A stretch of 64,000 bases of DNA from Myxococcus virescens. Lineage in GTDB: Bacteria > Myxococcota > Myxococcia > Myxococcales > Myxococcaceae. A program made the translations under genes and the position numbers. The notes below the pieces were generated by a model that saw only the letters and a program-made list of their open reading frames with translations, was not told where the DNA came from and made no database searches. Shown here one piece after another: positions 15,420-24,677 of the stretch (positions within the stretch are counted from its first letter, which is position 1; each line of letters opens with the position of its first letter). Location of the stretch: positions 1 to 64,000 of the forward strand of contig NZ_FNAJ01000010.1 of NCBI RefSeq assembly GCF_900101905.1, given 5' to 3'.

Positions 15420-18400
15420 ATGGGTGATGTGTCCTCCAGAAGGTTGGCAGGCTCCGCGGCGGGCATGCTGAGGGCACTGCCCGGCCAGGAGTCCCAGCCG
15501 GCCTCCGCGACGCCTCCCGAGGGCTCCGTGGCGCTGGTCTTCACCGACGTCCAGGGCTCCACGCGGCTGTGGGAGCGTTGTGGCGCGGGCATGCGTGATG
15601 CGCTGGAGGTGCATGACCGCGTCCTGCGCTCCCTGCTGGTCGGCAGCACCGGCTACGAGGTGAAGACGCAGGGGGACTCCTTCATGATTGCGTTCCCCTC
15701 GGTGCTGGAGGCGCTGACGTGGTGCCTGGCTGCGCAGGACGCGCTGCTGCGCGCGCCCTGGCCGGTGGACATCCTCTCCCAGCCCGAGGCCGCCGAAGAG
15801 GTGGGGCCCGGAGGCCTGTTGTTCCGGGGCCTGCGGGTCCGCATGGGCGTGCACGTGGGCGAGCCGGAGTGCCGCGTGGACGCGCGCTCCGGCCGGACGG
15901 ACTACCTGGGCCGCATGGTGAACGTGGCGGCGCGCGTGGCGGCCGCGGGCCATGGAGGTCAGGTCCTGGTGAGTGGCGGCGCCTGGGCGCAGGCCGCGCA
16001 GGCGTTGGAGCCGCTGGGCCGGCCCGCGGTGCGTCCCCTGGGCGCGTTCCGATTGAAGGGCATCGATGATGCCGTGGCCCTGGTGGAGGTGCTGCCCGCG
16101 CACCTGTCGGAGCGGCGCTTCGGGGTTCCACGTGCGCCGAGAGATCGCCAGGGGAACGTGCCCGTGCTCCAAGAGGGACTGGTGGGGCGAGGCCTCGAAC
16201 TCGGGCAGCTCCGCCGCTGGCTCGCGGATGGCGCGCGGCTCGTCACGCTGCTGGGGCCGGGTGGCATGGGCAAGACCCGGCTGGCCACGTCCTTTGGTGC
16301 GCTGGAGCTGGAGTCGGGGGAATGGGAGGGCGGGGTGTGGCTGTGTGAGCTGGCCGAGGCCCAGACAGCGGAGGCGCTCTGCCTGTCGGTGGGCCATGCG
16401 CTGGGAATCCCCCTGCGCGCGGATGGTGACCCGACCGAGCCGGCGGAGCGGCTGGGGCGCGCGCTGAACGACTGTGGTGACGTGCTGCTCATCCTCGACA
16501 ACCTGGAGCAGGCCGTGCAGCACCTGCCCGCCACGTTGGGGCGCTGGCTCCAACTGGCGCCTCGCGCGCGCTTCCTGGCGACGTCGCGCGAGGCACTGAG
16601 CCTACCCGGGGAGCGACTGCTGGACCTGGCGCCGCTCTCGGTGCCGGAGGAGGGCGAGTCCCGGCTGGAGGAGCTGGTCCGGTCGGACGCGGTGCGCCTG
16701 TTCGCGCAGCGGGCGCGTGAAGCCCGAGGCTGCTTCGAGCTGACGGCCGGCGAGGCGCCGATGGTCGCGGACATCGTGCGGCAGCTGGATGGAATCGCGC
16801 TGGCCATCGAGCTGGCCGCCGCGCGCATGGCGCTGTTGAGCGTGAGCCAGCTTCGGGAGCGGCTCACGCGTCGCTTCGAGCTCCTGCGCACGGGACGGCG
16901 TGATGGCCGCGCGCGGCAGGCGACGCTGCGAGGAGCCATCGACTGGTCCTGGAACCTGCTGGAGCCGGAGGAGCGGGCCGCGCTGGCGCGCTGCTCGGTG
17001 TTCCGTGGCGGCTTCTCGCTGGAGGCGGCGGAAGCGGTGCTGGGGCTGCCCCCGGACGGGCCCTCCGTGCTGGACGTGCTCCAGTCGCTGCGCGTCAAGT
17101 CGCTCTTGCGCGTGCTGGAGGCGGAGCTGCCCGGCGGTGACTCCCGGCTGGGCCAGTACGAGAGCATCCGTCAGTACGCCGCGGCCCGGCTGGCCGAAGA
17201 GGGCGTGGGCAATGCGGCCGCGTTGGCGGAGCGGCACGCGGATTGGTACCTGTCGCTGGCCCACGGCCTGCGCGCGCAGGTGCGCAGCCAGGGCGGCGCG
17301 GAGGCCTTGCAGCGGCTGGCCCTGGAGCGGGAGAACCTCCTGGCGGCGTGTGACAACGCCCTGGCCGTGACGCCCGCGACGTCGCGTTCGGTGGAGCGGG
17401 CGCTGGAGGCGTTGGTGGCGCTGGAGCCGGAGGTGGTGACGCGCGGCCCGGTGCGCTTGTTGCTCGAACGGTTGGACGCGGCGCTGGCGTTGACGGACCG
17501 GGTGATGGGCGCGCCCAGGTTGGTGGCCGAGGCCGTGGCGGTGCGTGGCCGCGTGTTCCTGGAGGCGGGCGACCTGGTGTCGGCCCGCCGGGATTTGGAG
17601 TGCGCACGCGCATCACTGAGGACGCTGGGCGCGGTGGCGGGCGAGAAGCGCGTGCTGGTGGACCTGTCGATTGTGGCTCGGCACGAAGGTGAGCTGTCCC
17701 AGGCCTGGGCGCTGGTGCGCGAGGCGCGGCTGTTGTCGTCGGAGGGCGACCGCTGGCTGGACGCCTACACCGTGGGAAACCTGGGGCTGGTGGAGCAGGC
17801 CCGCTGCGGCGCGGAGGCTGCCATTCCCCACCTGCGCGCGGCGCAGGCGCTCTTCCACGGCGTGGGCGACGTGACGTTCGAGGTGGGCTTCCTGTCCAAC
17901 TGCGCGGTGGCCATCGGGGAGATGGGGCGCACGCGCGAGGCGATGAGCCTGCTGGAGGACGCGATGGTGCGCTCGGCCAGTGTGGGAGACCGGGCGGGGC
18001 ATGCGCTGGCTCGCCTCAACCTGGGCTGCTACCTGCTGGAGGAGGGGCGCCCGCAGGAGGCGCGCGAGCACCTGCTTGCCGCTGCGCGCATTGGCCGGCA
18101 GTTGGGGCAGCGGCTGCTGGAGGGCACCGCGCTGGGCGAGCTGGGGCGCGCGGAGTTGGCCCTGGGGTCGTGGAGCGAAGCCTGGGCCCGGCTGTCGGAG
18201 GCGGTGTCCGGCCTGGGGCGCGTGTCGCGCGGGCAGGTGCTGCGCTTCGCGGTGTACCGGGCCGTGGTGGAGGCGTGCGTGGGAGACGCAGCGGCGGCGG
18301 AGGCGAGCTTCGTCGTGCTGGAGGGCGCGCCGGAGCTGCGGGACGACCCGGTGCTGCGTGAGCTGGCCGCGCTGCTTCGCGCGGTGGTGGACCTGGCGGA

Positions 18401-18629
18401 GGCCAGGGCGGCCCGGGACGACGTCGCGCGGGTGCAGCGGGCTTTCGAGTCGGTCCGCCAGCGCATCGCGCGGGCCCGGAGCGCCCCGCCAGAGGCCGCC
18501 TCGTCGGACCTGCGTGGCGCGCTGGGCTTTCTGGAGGAAGCCCTGTGGCGGCTCACCTCGGAGCCCGAGGACGTGGAGGCCCTGGAGGTGGAGGGCCGGG
18601 GCGCCCCTGTCTGCGCCGGGGCTGCTTGA
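15420..18629 (+). CDS. Adenylate cyclase-STAND ATPase-TPR regulatory protein
   Basis: A 1069-aa soluble signalling protein. Residues about 36-225 are a class III nucleotide cyclase domain: metal ligands Asp43 (FTDVQGST) and Asp86 (KTQGD), adenine-selecting Lys82 and Asp161 (DYLGRMVN), and transition-state residues Asn168 and Arg172. All residues needed for cAMP synthesis are present. Residues about 255-600 are a STAND/NB-ARC-like ATPase with P-loop GPGGMGKT (279-286) and Walker B VLLILDNLEQ. The rest (about 640-1010) is TPR-like helical repeats. The start at 15420 has AGGAG 6 bp upstream. The ATPase/TPR part likely senses a ligand or partner and controls cyclase output, which is inferred from architecture. 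Confidence 0.9.
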   Translation: MGDVSSRRLAGSAAGMLRALPGQESQPASATPPEGSVALVFTDVQGSTRLWERCGAGMRDALEVHDRVLRSLLVGSTGYEVKTQGDSFMIAFPSVLEALTWCLAAQDALLRAPWPVDILSQPEAAEEVGPGGLLFRGLRVRMGVHVGEPECRVDARSGRTDYLGRMVNVAARVAAAGHGGQVLVSGGAWAQAAQALEPLGRPAVRPLGAFRLKGIDDAVALVEVLPAHLSERRFGVPRAPRDRQGNVPVLQEGLVGRGLELGQLRRWLADGARLVTLLGPGGMGKTRLATSFGALELESGEWEGGVWLCELAEAQTAEALCLSVGHALGIPLRADGDPTEPAERLGRALNDCGDVLLILDNLEQAVQHLPATLGRWLQLAPRARFLATSREALSLPGERLLDLAPLSVPEEGESRLEELVRSDAVRLFAQRAREARGCFELTAGEAPMVADIVRQLDGIALAIELAAARMALLSVSQLRERLTRRFELLRTGRRDGRARQATLRGAIDWSWNLLEPEERAALARCSVFRGGFSLEAAEAVLGLPPDGPSVLDVLQSLRVKSLLRVLEAELPGGDSRLGQYESIRQYAAARLAEEGVGNAAALAERHADWYLSLAHGLRAQVRSQGGAEALQRLALERENLLAACDNALAVTPATSRSVERALEALVALEPEVVTRGPVRLLLERLDAALALTDRVMGAPRLVAEAVAVRGRVFLEAGDLVSARRDLECARASLRTLGAVAGEKRVLVDLSIVARHEGELSQAWALVREARLLSSEGDRWLDAYTVGNLGLVEQARCGAEAAIPHLRAAQALFHGVGDVTFEVGFLSNCAVAIGEMGRTREAMSLLEDAMVRSASVGDRAGHALARLNLGCYLLEEGRPQEAREHLLAAARIGRQLGQRLLEGTALGELGRAELALGSWSEAWARLSEAVSGLGRVSRGQVLRFAVYRAVVEACVGDAAAAEASFVVLEGAPELRDDPVLRELAALLRAVVDLAEARAARDDVARVQRAFESVRQRIARARSAPPEAASSDLRGALGFLEEALWRLTSEPEDVEALEVEGRGAPVCAGAA

Positions 18630-18718
18630 CGCCCCTGAAACGGCTGTGCTTCAAGCGGCGCTTCCATGCCCGAAGCGCGCGTCACCTTCGTCTCCGTCGC
18701 CTCGCGTGAGTGCCGCCC

Positions 18719-20452
18719 ATGAGGCCCGCCCTGCCCGAGCGGCTGCGGCGCATCCTGGACACGGTTGCATCGTTCGTCGTGGCGCACGCGGGCCCGCTGG
18801 GGGCCGCTGGGGTGGGGCTGTTGGCGTTCCTGGCCATCTACGGTCCGGCGGCGCTGAATCCCACCCGCCTGTCGTGGCTCATCCGTGACGACTTCAGCCA
18901 GCACCTGCTGGGCTGGCTGTTCTTCCGCAACGAGCCGCTCCGCTTCCCGCTGGGCGCCATCGACGGCTACCTGCATCCGCTCGGGACGACGCTCGGCTAC
19001 ATGGATGCCATCCCCTGGGTGGCGCTGCTGCTGCGGCCGTTCTCCAGCCTGCTGCCCGCCGACTTCCAATACATCGGTCCGTGGATGTGCTTGTGCCTGG
19101 TGCTCCAGGGCGCCTCGTCCGCGTGGGTGGCGCGGCGGATGGGCGCGACGGTGCCGCAGCAGTGGCTGGTGGGCGCGCTGCTCGTGCTGTCGCCCACGCT
19201 GCTGGCGCGCATGAGCATGGCGCACGAAGCGCTGTGCGCGCACTGGGCCATCGTGCTGCTGGTGGGGCTGAACCTGATTCCGCATCGGGATGCGCGCGAG
19301 GCGAAGCAGGCGCTGGGCATCGCGCTGGCGCTGTGCGTGTTCGCCGCGGGCGTGCACCCCGTGATTACCGCCATGGTGCTGCCGCTCGCGCTGGCGTTGT
19401 GCATGCGGACCGCGCTGGAGCGGAGGCTGCCCTGGCGGTGGCCCCTGCTGGGCGCCGTGGTGAACGTGGGCGTGGTGCTGGTGCTGTTCTACGTGCTGGG
19501 CTACCTCGGCACGGTCCGCACCCTGGGCGCTGGCGCCTTCGGTGGGTTCTCCGCGGACCTCCTGGCGTTCGTCAATCCGATGGGCTACCGGGAGTCCTGG
19601 TCGCGCTTCCTGGGGGCGCTGCCGAGGCAGGGCGCCCAGTACGAAGGCTTCGGCTACCTGGGGCTGGGCGTGCTCTTCGCGCTCTGGGCCGCGCTCATCC
19701 TGCTCGTGCGGGACGCGCCGCTCGTCGCGCGGCAGTGGCGCAGGCTGGCGCCGGTGGGGCTGGTGGCGCTGGGCCTGGGCTTCTTCGCGCTGTCCTCGCG
19801 CATCACCCTGCAAGGCGAGCTCATCGCGGACCTGACGGGCCTCTATGCGCCGGTGATGCGGTGGGTGGAGCCCTTCCGTTCCTCCGGCCGCTTCGTGTGG
19901 CCGCTGTACTATCTGCTGGCGCTGGGCTCCGCGCTCGCGCTCATCCGCCTGCCTCGGCCCACGGTGGCGCCGTCGCTGCTGGCCCTGGCGCTGGTGCTGC
20001 AGGGCTTCGATGTGAACCTGGGGCGGGGCCACCAAGCGAAGGAAGGGCCGGCCTGGAACACGCAGCCGTCCGAGGCGCTGCGCGAGGCCGCCGTGGGACG
20101 CAAGCACCTGGTGCTCTACCCGCCGCAGATACATGACGGCTCCGGGCGGGGTTGCCGCGCCGGGCCCATGGACTTCCACCGCTGGGCCTATCGCGCCTAC
20201 CTGCTGGGGCTCACCTTCAACAGCGGCTACGTCGCGCGACTGGATGACGCGCGCGCGCAGCCCTACTGCCTGGGGCTCGACGACGATATCCGGGCGGGCA
20301 AGCTCGACCCGGAGACCCTCTACCTCTCCATTCCGCAGCGGCTCCATGAGTTCCGCGCCATTCGCGGTACGCGCTGTGTGCAGGAGGAGCGACTGTGGAT
20401 GTGCGTCCTGGAGCAGGCGCCCGCGGCTCCGCTGGAGCGCGCCTCGCCCTGA
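18719..20452 (+). CDS. DUF6311-like polytopic membrane protein (GT-C-like)
   Basis: A 577-aa inner-membrane protein with about ten hydrophobic helices and a soluble C-terminal domain after about residue 430. The first periplasmic loop has LIRDDFSQHLLGWLFFRNEP, with an acidic pair placed as in GT-C glycosyltransferases. It resembles the DUF6311 family, which is usually linked to surface polysaccharide or protein glycosylation. The C-terminal domain contains paired Cys (GRGCRAG, RGTRCVQEERLWMCVL). A GTG at 18710 is an alternative start. It follows the cyclase gene by 89 bp on the same strand and is 45 bp upstream of a HAD phosphatase, a possible operon. The substrate is unknown. Confidence 0.7.
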   Translation: MRPALPERLRRILDTVASFVVAHAGPLGAAGVGLLAFLAIYGPAALNPTRLSWLIRDDFSQHLLGWLFFRNEPLRFPLGAIDGYLHPLGTTLGYMDAIPWVALLLRPFSSLLPADFQYIGPWMCLCLVLQGASSAWVARRMGATVPQQWLVGALLVLSPTLLARMSMAHEALCAHWAIVLLVGLNLIPHRDAREAKQALGIALALCVFAAGVHPVITAMVLPLALALCMRTALERRLPWRWPLLGAVVNVGVVLVLFYVLGYLGTVRTLGAGAFGGFSADLLAFVNPMGYRESWSRFLGALPRQGAQYEGFGYLGLGVLFALWAALILLVRDAPLVARQWRRLAPVGLVALGLGFFALSSRITLQGELIADLTGLYAPVMRWVEPFRSSGRFVWPLYYLLALGSALALIRLPRPTVAPSLLALALVLQGFDVNLGRGHQAKEGPAWNTQPSEALREAAVGRKHLVLYPPQIHDGSGRGCRAGPMDFHRWAYRAYLLGLTFNSGYVARLDDARAQPYCLGLDDDIRAGKLDPETLYLSIPQRLHEFRAIRGTRCVQEERLWMCVLEQAPAAPLERASP

Positions 20453-20497
20453 GTCCGGAGGGAGGACAGGGGGCGCGAGAGGGGGTATGGAAGGTGC

Positions 20498-21142
20498 GTG
20501 AGCGCTTCCTCTTCTCGCGGCATCCTCTTCGACCTCGACGGCACGCTGGTGGACTCGCTGCCGGACATCATCGACAGCTTCCTCCACGCCTTCGGGCACC
20601 TGGGGCTTCCGGCGCCGACCTACGAGCAGGTGCGTGCGCTCATCGGCCATCCGTTGGACTGGATGTACGGCCAGTTCGCGCCGGACCACGTCCCCGCGTT
20701 GTGCGTGGCCTACCGTGAGCACTACCCGCTCAACTTCCACCGGCGCTCGCGGCCCTATCCGGGCGTGGTGGAGGTGCTGCGCGCGCTGCGCGAGCGGGGC
20801 TACCTGCTGGCGGTGGCCACCACGAAGCGCCCTGACATGGCGCGCAAGTTCGTGGACGCCATGGGCCTGGGCTCGCTGCTCCACCACGTCCAGGGCACGG
20901 ATGGCTTTCCGCACAAGCCCGCGCCCGACGTCATCCACCACGCGCTGGCGGCGCTGGGCACGGGCGGGCTGTGGATGGTGGGGGACACCGCGCTGGACTT
21001 GCGCGCGGGGCAGGCCGCGGGGCTGCGGACCTACGCCGTCACCTGGGGCACGCATCCGGTGGATGTGCTCGCGAGCGCCTCACCGGACGAGCTTCAGCCG
21101 GACCTGCAGCGGCTCCTGACGCACCTGCCGCCACTGGCGTGA
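20498..21142 (+). CDS. HAD-superfamily phosphatase, phosphoglycolate phosphatase-like
   Basis: A 214-aa hydrolase with all HAD motifs: the DxDGT nucleophile segment FDLDGTLVDS at the N-terminus, motif II ending in VATTK, the Lys in FPHKPAPDVI and the acidic pair GDTALDL. The helical cap between motifs I and II matches subfamily I (Gph/PpaX type). It would remove phosphate from a small metabolite such as 2-phosphoglycolate; the exact substrate is not visible. The start is a GTG at 20498, 45 bp after the membrane protein gene. A strong hairpin follows the stop (21167-21217). Confidence 0.85.
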   Translation: MSASSSRGILFDLDGTLVDSLPDIIDSFLHAFGHLGLPAPTYEQVRALIGHPLDWMYGQFAPDHVPALCVAYREHYPLNFHRRSRPYPGVVEVLRALRERGYLLAVATTKRPDMARKFVDAMGLGSLLHHVQGTDGFPHKPAPDVIHHALAALGTGGLWMVGDTALDLRAGQAAGLRTYAVTWGTHPVDVLASASPDELQPDLQRLLTHLPPLA

Positions 21143-21166
21143 CAGCGGGCGTCTTCGGAGGTTGAA

Positions 21167-21217
21167 GCCAGCGCACGGCCCACCTGGATGACGGGGGGCA
21201 GGGCCTCGGGCGCTGGC
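21167..21217. terminator. Two-part hairpin between convergent genes
   Basis: GCCAGCGC and GGCCC on the left pair with GGGCC and GCGCTGGC on the right, giving a long interrupted stem between the HAD gene (ends 21142) and the convergent lipoprotein gene (ends 21230). It can stop transcription from both sides. Confidence 0.55.
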
Positions 21218-21229
21218 CTCAGGTCGCGC

Positions 21230-21796
21230 TCAGTCCGCCGCCATCCCCGGGCACTTGCCCGTGTCCAGGTACTTCGCGTTCCGGTGGATTTCGGAGCTCA
21301 GCTTGTCCTGCCGGGCCGGGTCGACGGCGGTGTAGACGATGACGACGCCCTCCGGTGAGTCATGCACGCTGGCGATGGACGGCACCGACGGTGCGCCCGC
21401 GGAGCCCGGCTCCTCGCGGCCGCCCATCTCGTTGTAGTCCACGCCCGGTGGCTGGGCCATGCCGCTGCCGCCCGTGCCGTGCTCCTGCTGGAACTGCATC
21501 ATCCTCCGGCTGCGCTGCTGGAGGTCCGCCACCTTGTCGGTTTCCGGCGTGACGATGATGAGGGCCACGCCCTCCGGGATGTCCTCCGCCCGCGCCTGCG
21601 CGCCCGACACGTCCATGGGGCAGTCCGTTTTCATCTCCGCCTGTGCGTTGGGCGGCAGGCCTTCGCCCTGCCGTGGCATCTGCTGCGCCGTGGGTGGCAT
21701 CCCGCCCTGGGATGTCTTGGCATTTCTGGAGCAGCCGACCGAGAAACACATCACCGCCGAGGCGGCCAGCGCCGCCGGGAACCTGAGTCTGGACAT
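21230..21796 (-). CDS. Lipoprotein of unknown function
   Basis: A 188-aa protein with the signal MSRLRFPAALAASAVMCFSV followed by GC (lipidated Cys at 22). A Met/Gln/Gly/Pro-rich flexible region follows, then a small domain with CPMDVSGAQARAEDIPEGVA and VVIVYTAVDPARQDKLSSEI, patterns of an alternating alpha/beta fold. I do not recognise the domain. The start at 21796 is set by the signal sequence and a purine-rich AAAGGGGGGCTC just upstream; the frame continues further without a signal. The Met-rich linker could bind metal, but this is speculation. Confidence 0.7.
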   Translation of the reverse strand: MSRLRFPAALAASAVMCFSVGCSRNAKTSQGGMPPTAQQMPRQGEGLPPNAQAEMKTDCPMDVSGAQARAEDIPEGVALIIVTPETDKVADLQQRSRRMMQFQQEHGTGGSGMAQPPGVDYNEMGGREEPGSAGAPSVPSIASVHDSPEGVVIVYTAVDPARQDKLSSEIHRNAKYLDTGKCPGMAAD

Positions 21797-21932
21797 GAGC
21801 CCCCCTTTGCTGAAAGTCCTGCGCGCAGAAGGTGGGGAGCGGTGCGCGGCGGTGGCAATACGCACTGACGTACCAGAGGGCCCGCCTCGGGGCCGATGCG
21901 CGTATTCGCGGCGCGACGGATGCGGCCTCGGT

Positions 21933-22517
21933 TCACGTCAGCCGCGAGACATCCTCGGGCGTGTCCACGTCGTCGCCCCCCCCGGGCAGCGGGACGTCCA
22001 CCACGCGCGAGGCCACGCGCGCAATCACACCGCGCGCGCCCTGGTCCGGGCTGAGCGCCTCCAGCTCCGGGAAGACGTCACGCGCGAAGAGGGCGGGGAC
22101 GCCTCGCGTGTCCTCGTAGGCGGAGGCCACCACGGACGCGCGAGTCCGTTCAAAGGTATCCAGCAGCGTGCGCAAGTGCGCGGCATCCACGCGAAGCTGG
22201 TCGCACAGCAACACGAGCACGGCGTCCAGCGCGGGGGGCTCCGTCTCCCGCAGCGCGCCGAGCCCCGCGCGCAGGGAGCCTCCAGGGCCCGCGGCCCAGT
22301 CCGCATGGTCCACGGTGCGCACGGCGAGGCCCGTGAGCTCCGCTGCGACCGCATCCCGCGACGCGCCCAGCACCACCACCACGGGGCCGCACCGCAAGGA
22401 TGCCGCGGCCTCGGCGGCGCGCCGCACCAGCGTCGAGCCCTGGTAGCGCACCAGCTGCTTGGGGTGGCCCAGCCGCGAGGAGCCGCCCGCGGCCAGCAGC
22501 ACCACGCCCACCGTCAT
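21933..22517 (-). CDS. MobA-like NTP transferase (MocA/molybdenum cofactor cytidylyltransferase type)
   Basis: A 194-aa nucleotidyltransferase with the signature VLLAAGGSSRLGHPKQLVRY at the N-terminus and a metal-binding region LCDQLRVDAAH. Proteins of this type (MocA) transfer CMP to molybdopterin to form the cytosine dinucleotide used by xanthine dehydrogenase-family enzymes. The start ATG overlaps the stop of the upstream XdhC-like gene (ATGA), a strong sign of a shared operon and pathway. No molybdoenzyme subunit gene is in the window, so the client enzyme lies elsewhere. A related function in another nucleotide-linked cofactor is possible. Confidence 0.8.
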   Translation of the reverse strand: MTVGVVLLAAGGSSRLGHPKQLVRYQGSTLVRRAAEAAASLRCGPVVVVLGASRDAVAAELTGLAVRTVDHADWAAGPGGSLRAGLGALRETEPPALDAVLVLLCDQLRVDAAHLRTLLDTFERTRASVVASAYEDTRGVPALFARDVFPELEALSPDQGARGVIARVASRVVDVPLPGGGDDVDTPEDVSRLT

Positions 22518-23626
22518 GCGAGCCTCCGCACCGGCGGGGGCGCGGCGGTGTGGATGGGCGCGCGCCGCTCGCGAAGCTTGCCGCCCTCGCGTCCGGCGAC
22601 CACCGCTTGAAGCTCGGCGATGATGGACAGGGCGATTTCCTCCGCGCCTTCCGCGCCCAGGTCCAGGCCCACGGGCGCGTGCAGCTTCTCCAGGTGCGCG
22701 TCGGTGGGCGGGGAGGGCAGCTCCGCGAGCAATCGCTCGGTGCGCGAGCGAGGTCCCAACACGCCCAGATAGCGCAGGGGCCGTGGGAGGAGCCCCGCCA
22801 GCAGCTCGCGGTCCTGCGGCAGGCTGTGTGTCATCAGCACGGCCAGCGCACGGGGCGACAGGGGCACCGCACCGGGTGCGTCCGGAGCCTTCGCCGACAC
22901 CACCGCATGGGCCTGGGGAAAGCGGCGCCGCAGGGCCTGCGCGGGCCGGTCCGCCACCACCGTGACATGCCAGCCCAGGGCCGCGGCCTGGTTCACCACC
23001 GGGGCCACGTCGAAGCCGCTGCCGAAGAGCACCAGGGGATGGGGCGGCTCCACGACTTCCACCAGCACGTCCGCGCCGCCGCAGGGGCCACTCCACGTCC
23101 GGCCCGCCTCCAGCGCCTCGCGTGCGGCTTCGCGCACGGCGTCTCCCAGTGCGCCGGACAGCTGGCCCGTTTCGGTGCCGTCATCGCGGAGCCTCAAGCG
23201 GGCACCCACGGCGTTCGCGGGGCCCCGGTACACCGTCGCCACCACCGCCCGGCGTCCCGCTTCTCGCGCCTCGGCGGCGAAGGCGAGGGCCTCGCCCGCG
23301 CCCGCCTCCCAGCGCTCCAGCAGCACGTCCACCACGCCGTTGCAGCCCAGCGCGAAGGAGAAGGCACCTTCGTCCTCCGCGGTGTCGCTGGTGGAGTCGT
23401 AGCGCAGCAGGCGGGGCCCGGTGTTGGTCCAGAAGAAGGCCTTGCGGACGACGTCGGCCTCCAGGCAGCCGCCGCTGATGCCGCCCGCGAGCCATCCGTC
23501 CTCGCTCATCAACATCCGCGCACCCGGCCGCCGGTAGGCGGAGCCCGATACCTCGACCACCGTGGCCAGGACCAGGGGGCCGCGAGCTTGCGCCCGCGCG
23601 CGGAGGATGGCGTCCAGGTCCTTCAT
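22514..23626 (-). CDS. XdhC/CoxF family protein (molybdoenzyme cofactor insertion)
   Basis: A 370-aa protein. The N-terminal XdhC domain carries the diagnostic SGGCLEADV segment. The C-terminal Rossmann domain carries a dinucleotide-binding loop in LVLFGSGFDVAPVV and MTHSLPQDRELL. XdhC proteins bind molybdenum cofactor, help sulphurate it and deliver it to xanthine dehydrogenase-type apoenzymes. The start at 23626 is the family-typical N-terminus (MKDLDAILRAR) with a GGACGACGAGAC leader. It is translationally coupled to the MocA-like gene, together forming a cofactor maturation pair. Confidence 0.85.
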   Translation of the reverse strand: MKDLDAILRARAQARGPLVLATVVEVSGSAYRRPGARMLMSEDGWLAGGISGGCLEADVVRKAFFWTNTGPRLLRYDSTSDTAEDEGAFSFALGCNGVVDVLLERWEAGAGEALAFAAEAREAGRRAVVATVYRGPANAVGARLRLRDDGTETGQLSGALGDAVREAAREALEAGRTWSGPCGGADVLVEVVEPPHPLVLFGSGFDVAPVVNQAAALGWHVTVVADRPAQALRRRFPQAHAVVSAKAPDAPGAVPLSPRALAVLMTHSLPQDRELLAGLLPRPLRYLGVLGPRSRTERLLAELPSPPTDAHLEKLHAPVGLDLGAEGAEEIALSIIAELQAVVAGREGGKLRERRAPIHTAAPPPVRRLA

Positions 23627-23801
23627 GTCTCGTCGTCCTTGGTGGGGGTGACTGGAACGCGACGAGAAACTGTAGTCGGCGCCATTCCATCCCGGCCAGT
23701 GACGTTCTTTCGCGGGAGCGCCCCGGGGCGGGCCTGGGGCGACACTCGACACACGCGGCGACTGGATGAATCCTCGCGGCTGGGGTGTAGTTCCCATCCG
23801 C

Positions 23802-24203
23802 ATGCCCGTCCTGCGTTACGCCTTCACCCTGAATGCCGTGCGTGAGCTCGGCCGTCTGGCTCCGGACATCGCCCGGGCACGGGCGGAGGCGGCTCTGGAC
23901 ACGAGCCTCCTGCACATCCGCGAAGCCTGCACGGCCGCGCTGGGCATGGAGTTCGAGACCCTGGTGTGCTTCGACGCGCGCTCCGTGGTCCGCCTGTTCT
24001 CACACGCGGAGCAGGCCCGCATCCTGGCACGGCTGGTGGACGAGCGGGCACGCACGCTGGCGCGGCTGGGTCGCTTCCAGGAGGCGCTCGAGGACACCGT
24101 CTACGCGGGGCAGTTGCTGGCGTGCTCGCGCCAGCGCTTCGGCCTGCCCAAGGATGCACGCGCGGCGGAGACGCTGGAGCGCGAGGTGCCCGAGCTTCGT
24201 TGA
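23802..24203 (+). CDS. Hypothetical protein, 133 aa
   Basis: A small cytoplasmic protein without a family I can name. It is largely helical and Arg/Ala/Leu-rich, with a central segment FETLVCFDARSVVRLFSHAE. Codon bias matches the housekeeping genes, which supports it as real. The start is uncertain: ATG at 23802 or an in-frame ATG at 23766, neither with a clear ribosome binding site. It is divergent from the XdhC gene (175-bp gap) and convergent with the small charged protein at 24226-24531, with 22 bp between stops. Confidence 0.65.
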   Translation: MPVLRYAFTLNAVRELGRLAPDIARARAEAALDTSLLHIREACTAALGMEFETLVCFDARSVVRLFSHAEQARILARLVDERARTLARLGRFQEALEDTVYAGQLLACSRQRFGLPKDARAAETLEREVPELR

Positions 24204-24225
24204 CCCACGCGTCGTGGGCCGCGCT

Positions 24226-24531
24226 TCACCGGGAGCGCTCGCCACCCGGCGGCGGTTCGTCCTCACGGCGCGCGGGCTCGGGTTCCGGCTCCAGTCGCGC
24301 CTGTCGTTCGCTGGCTTCCCAGGAGGCCTGGGCATCGCCCGCATGAACCTGACGGGCGGAGTCGTCATCCTGCTGGTCCGTCCACGAGGTGTGGCCCCCT
24401 GCGTAGCCTTCCAGGGGACGCGGTCCCCGGTGGGACTCCACGTCCAGGTCCTTCTGCTCCTCCTCGCGCAGCCGCCTGCGCTCCTGTTCCCGCTCGCGCT
24501 GGTGCTGCCGCTCCAAAATGTCATCCGTCAT
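24226..24531 (-). CDS. Small highly charged hypothetical protein, 101 aa
   Basis: A 101-aa protein with extreme charge density. The first third (ERQHQREREQERRRLREEEQ) is a predicted single charged helix, and the rest is acidic/basic low complexity. GGAGG 10 bp before the ATG at 24531 supports translation. It is probably intrinsically disordered and could be a stress or nucleic-acid-associated protein, but function cannot be inferred. Confidence 0.6.
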   Translation of the reverse strand: MTDDILERQHQREREQERRRLREEEQKDLDVESHRGPRPLEGYAGGHTSWTDQQDDDSARQVHAGDAQASWEASERQARLEPEPEPARREDEPPPGGERSR

Positions 24532-24677
24532 GGTGCCGTCACCTCCTGCACCAAGGTGGTGTCCCCTCCGCGAAGTCGGCAGCGCCGGGCATGGCCACAC
24601 GCGGCAGGCCGCATGCCCGGCGATCAATCAACGGGCACCGGGCGCGAGCACGTTCGCGCCGGTGCCTCCAGGCCAGG

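Noticed and set aside
18029-21055. A 1008-codon open frame on the minus strand
   Set aside because: It spans three well-supported plus-strand genes and an intergenic gap. The product is Gln/His/Arg-rich noise with no motif.
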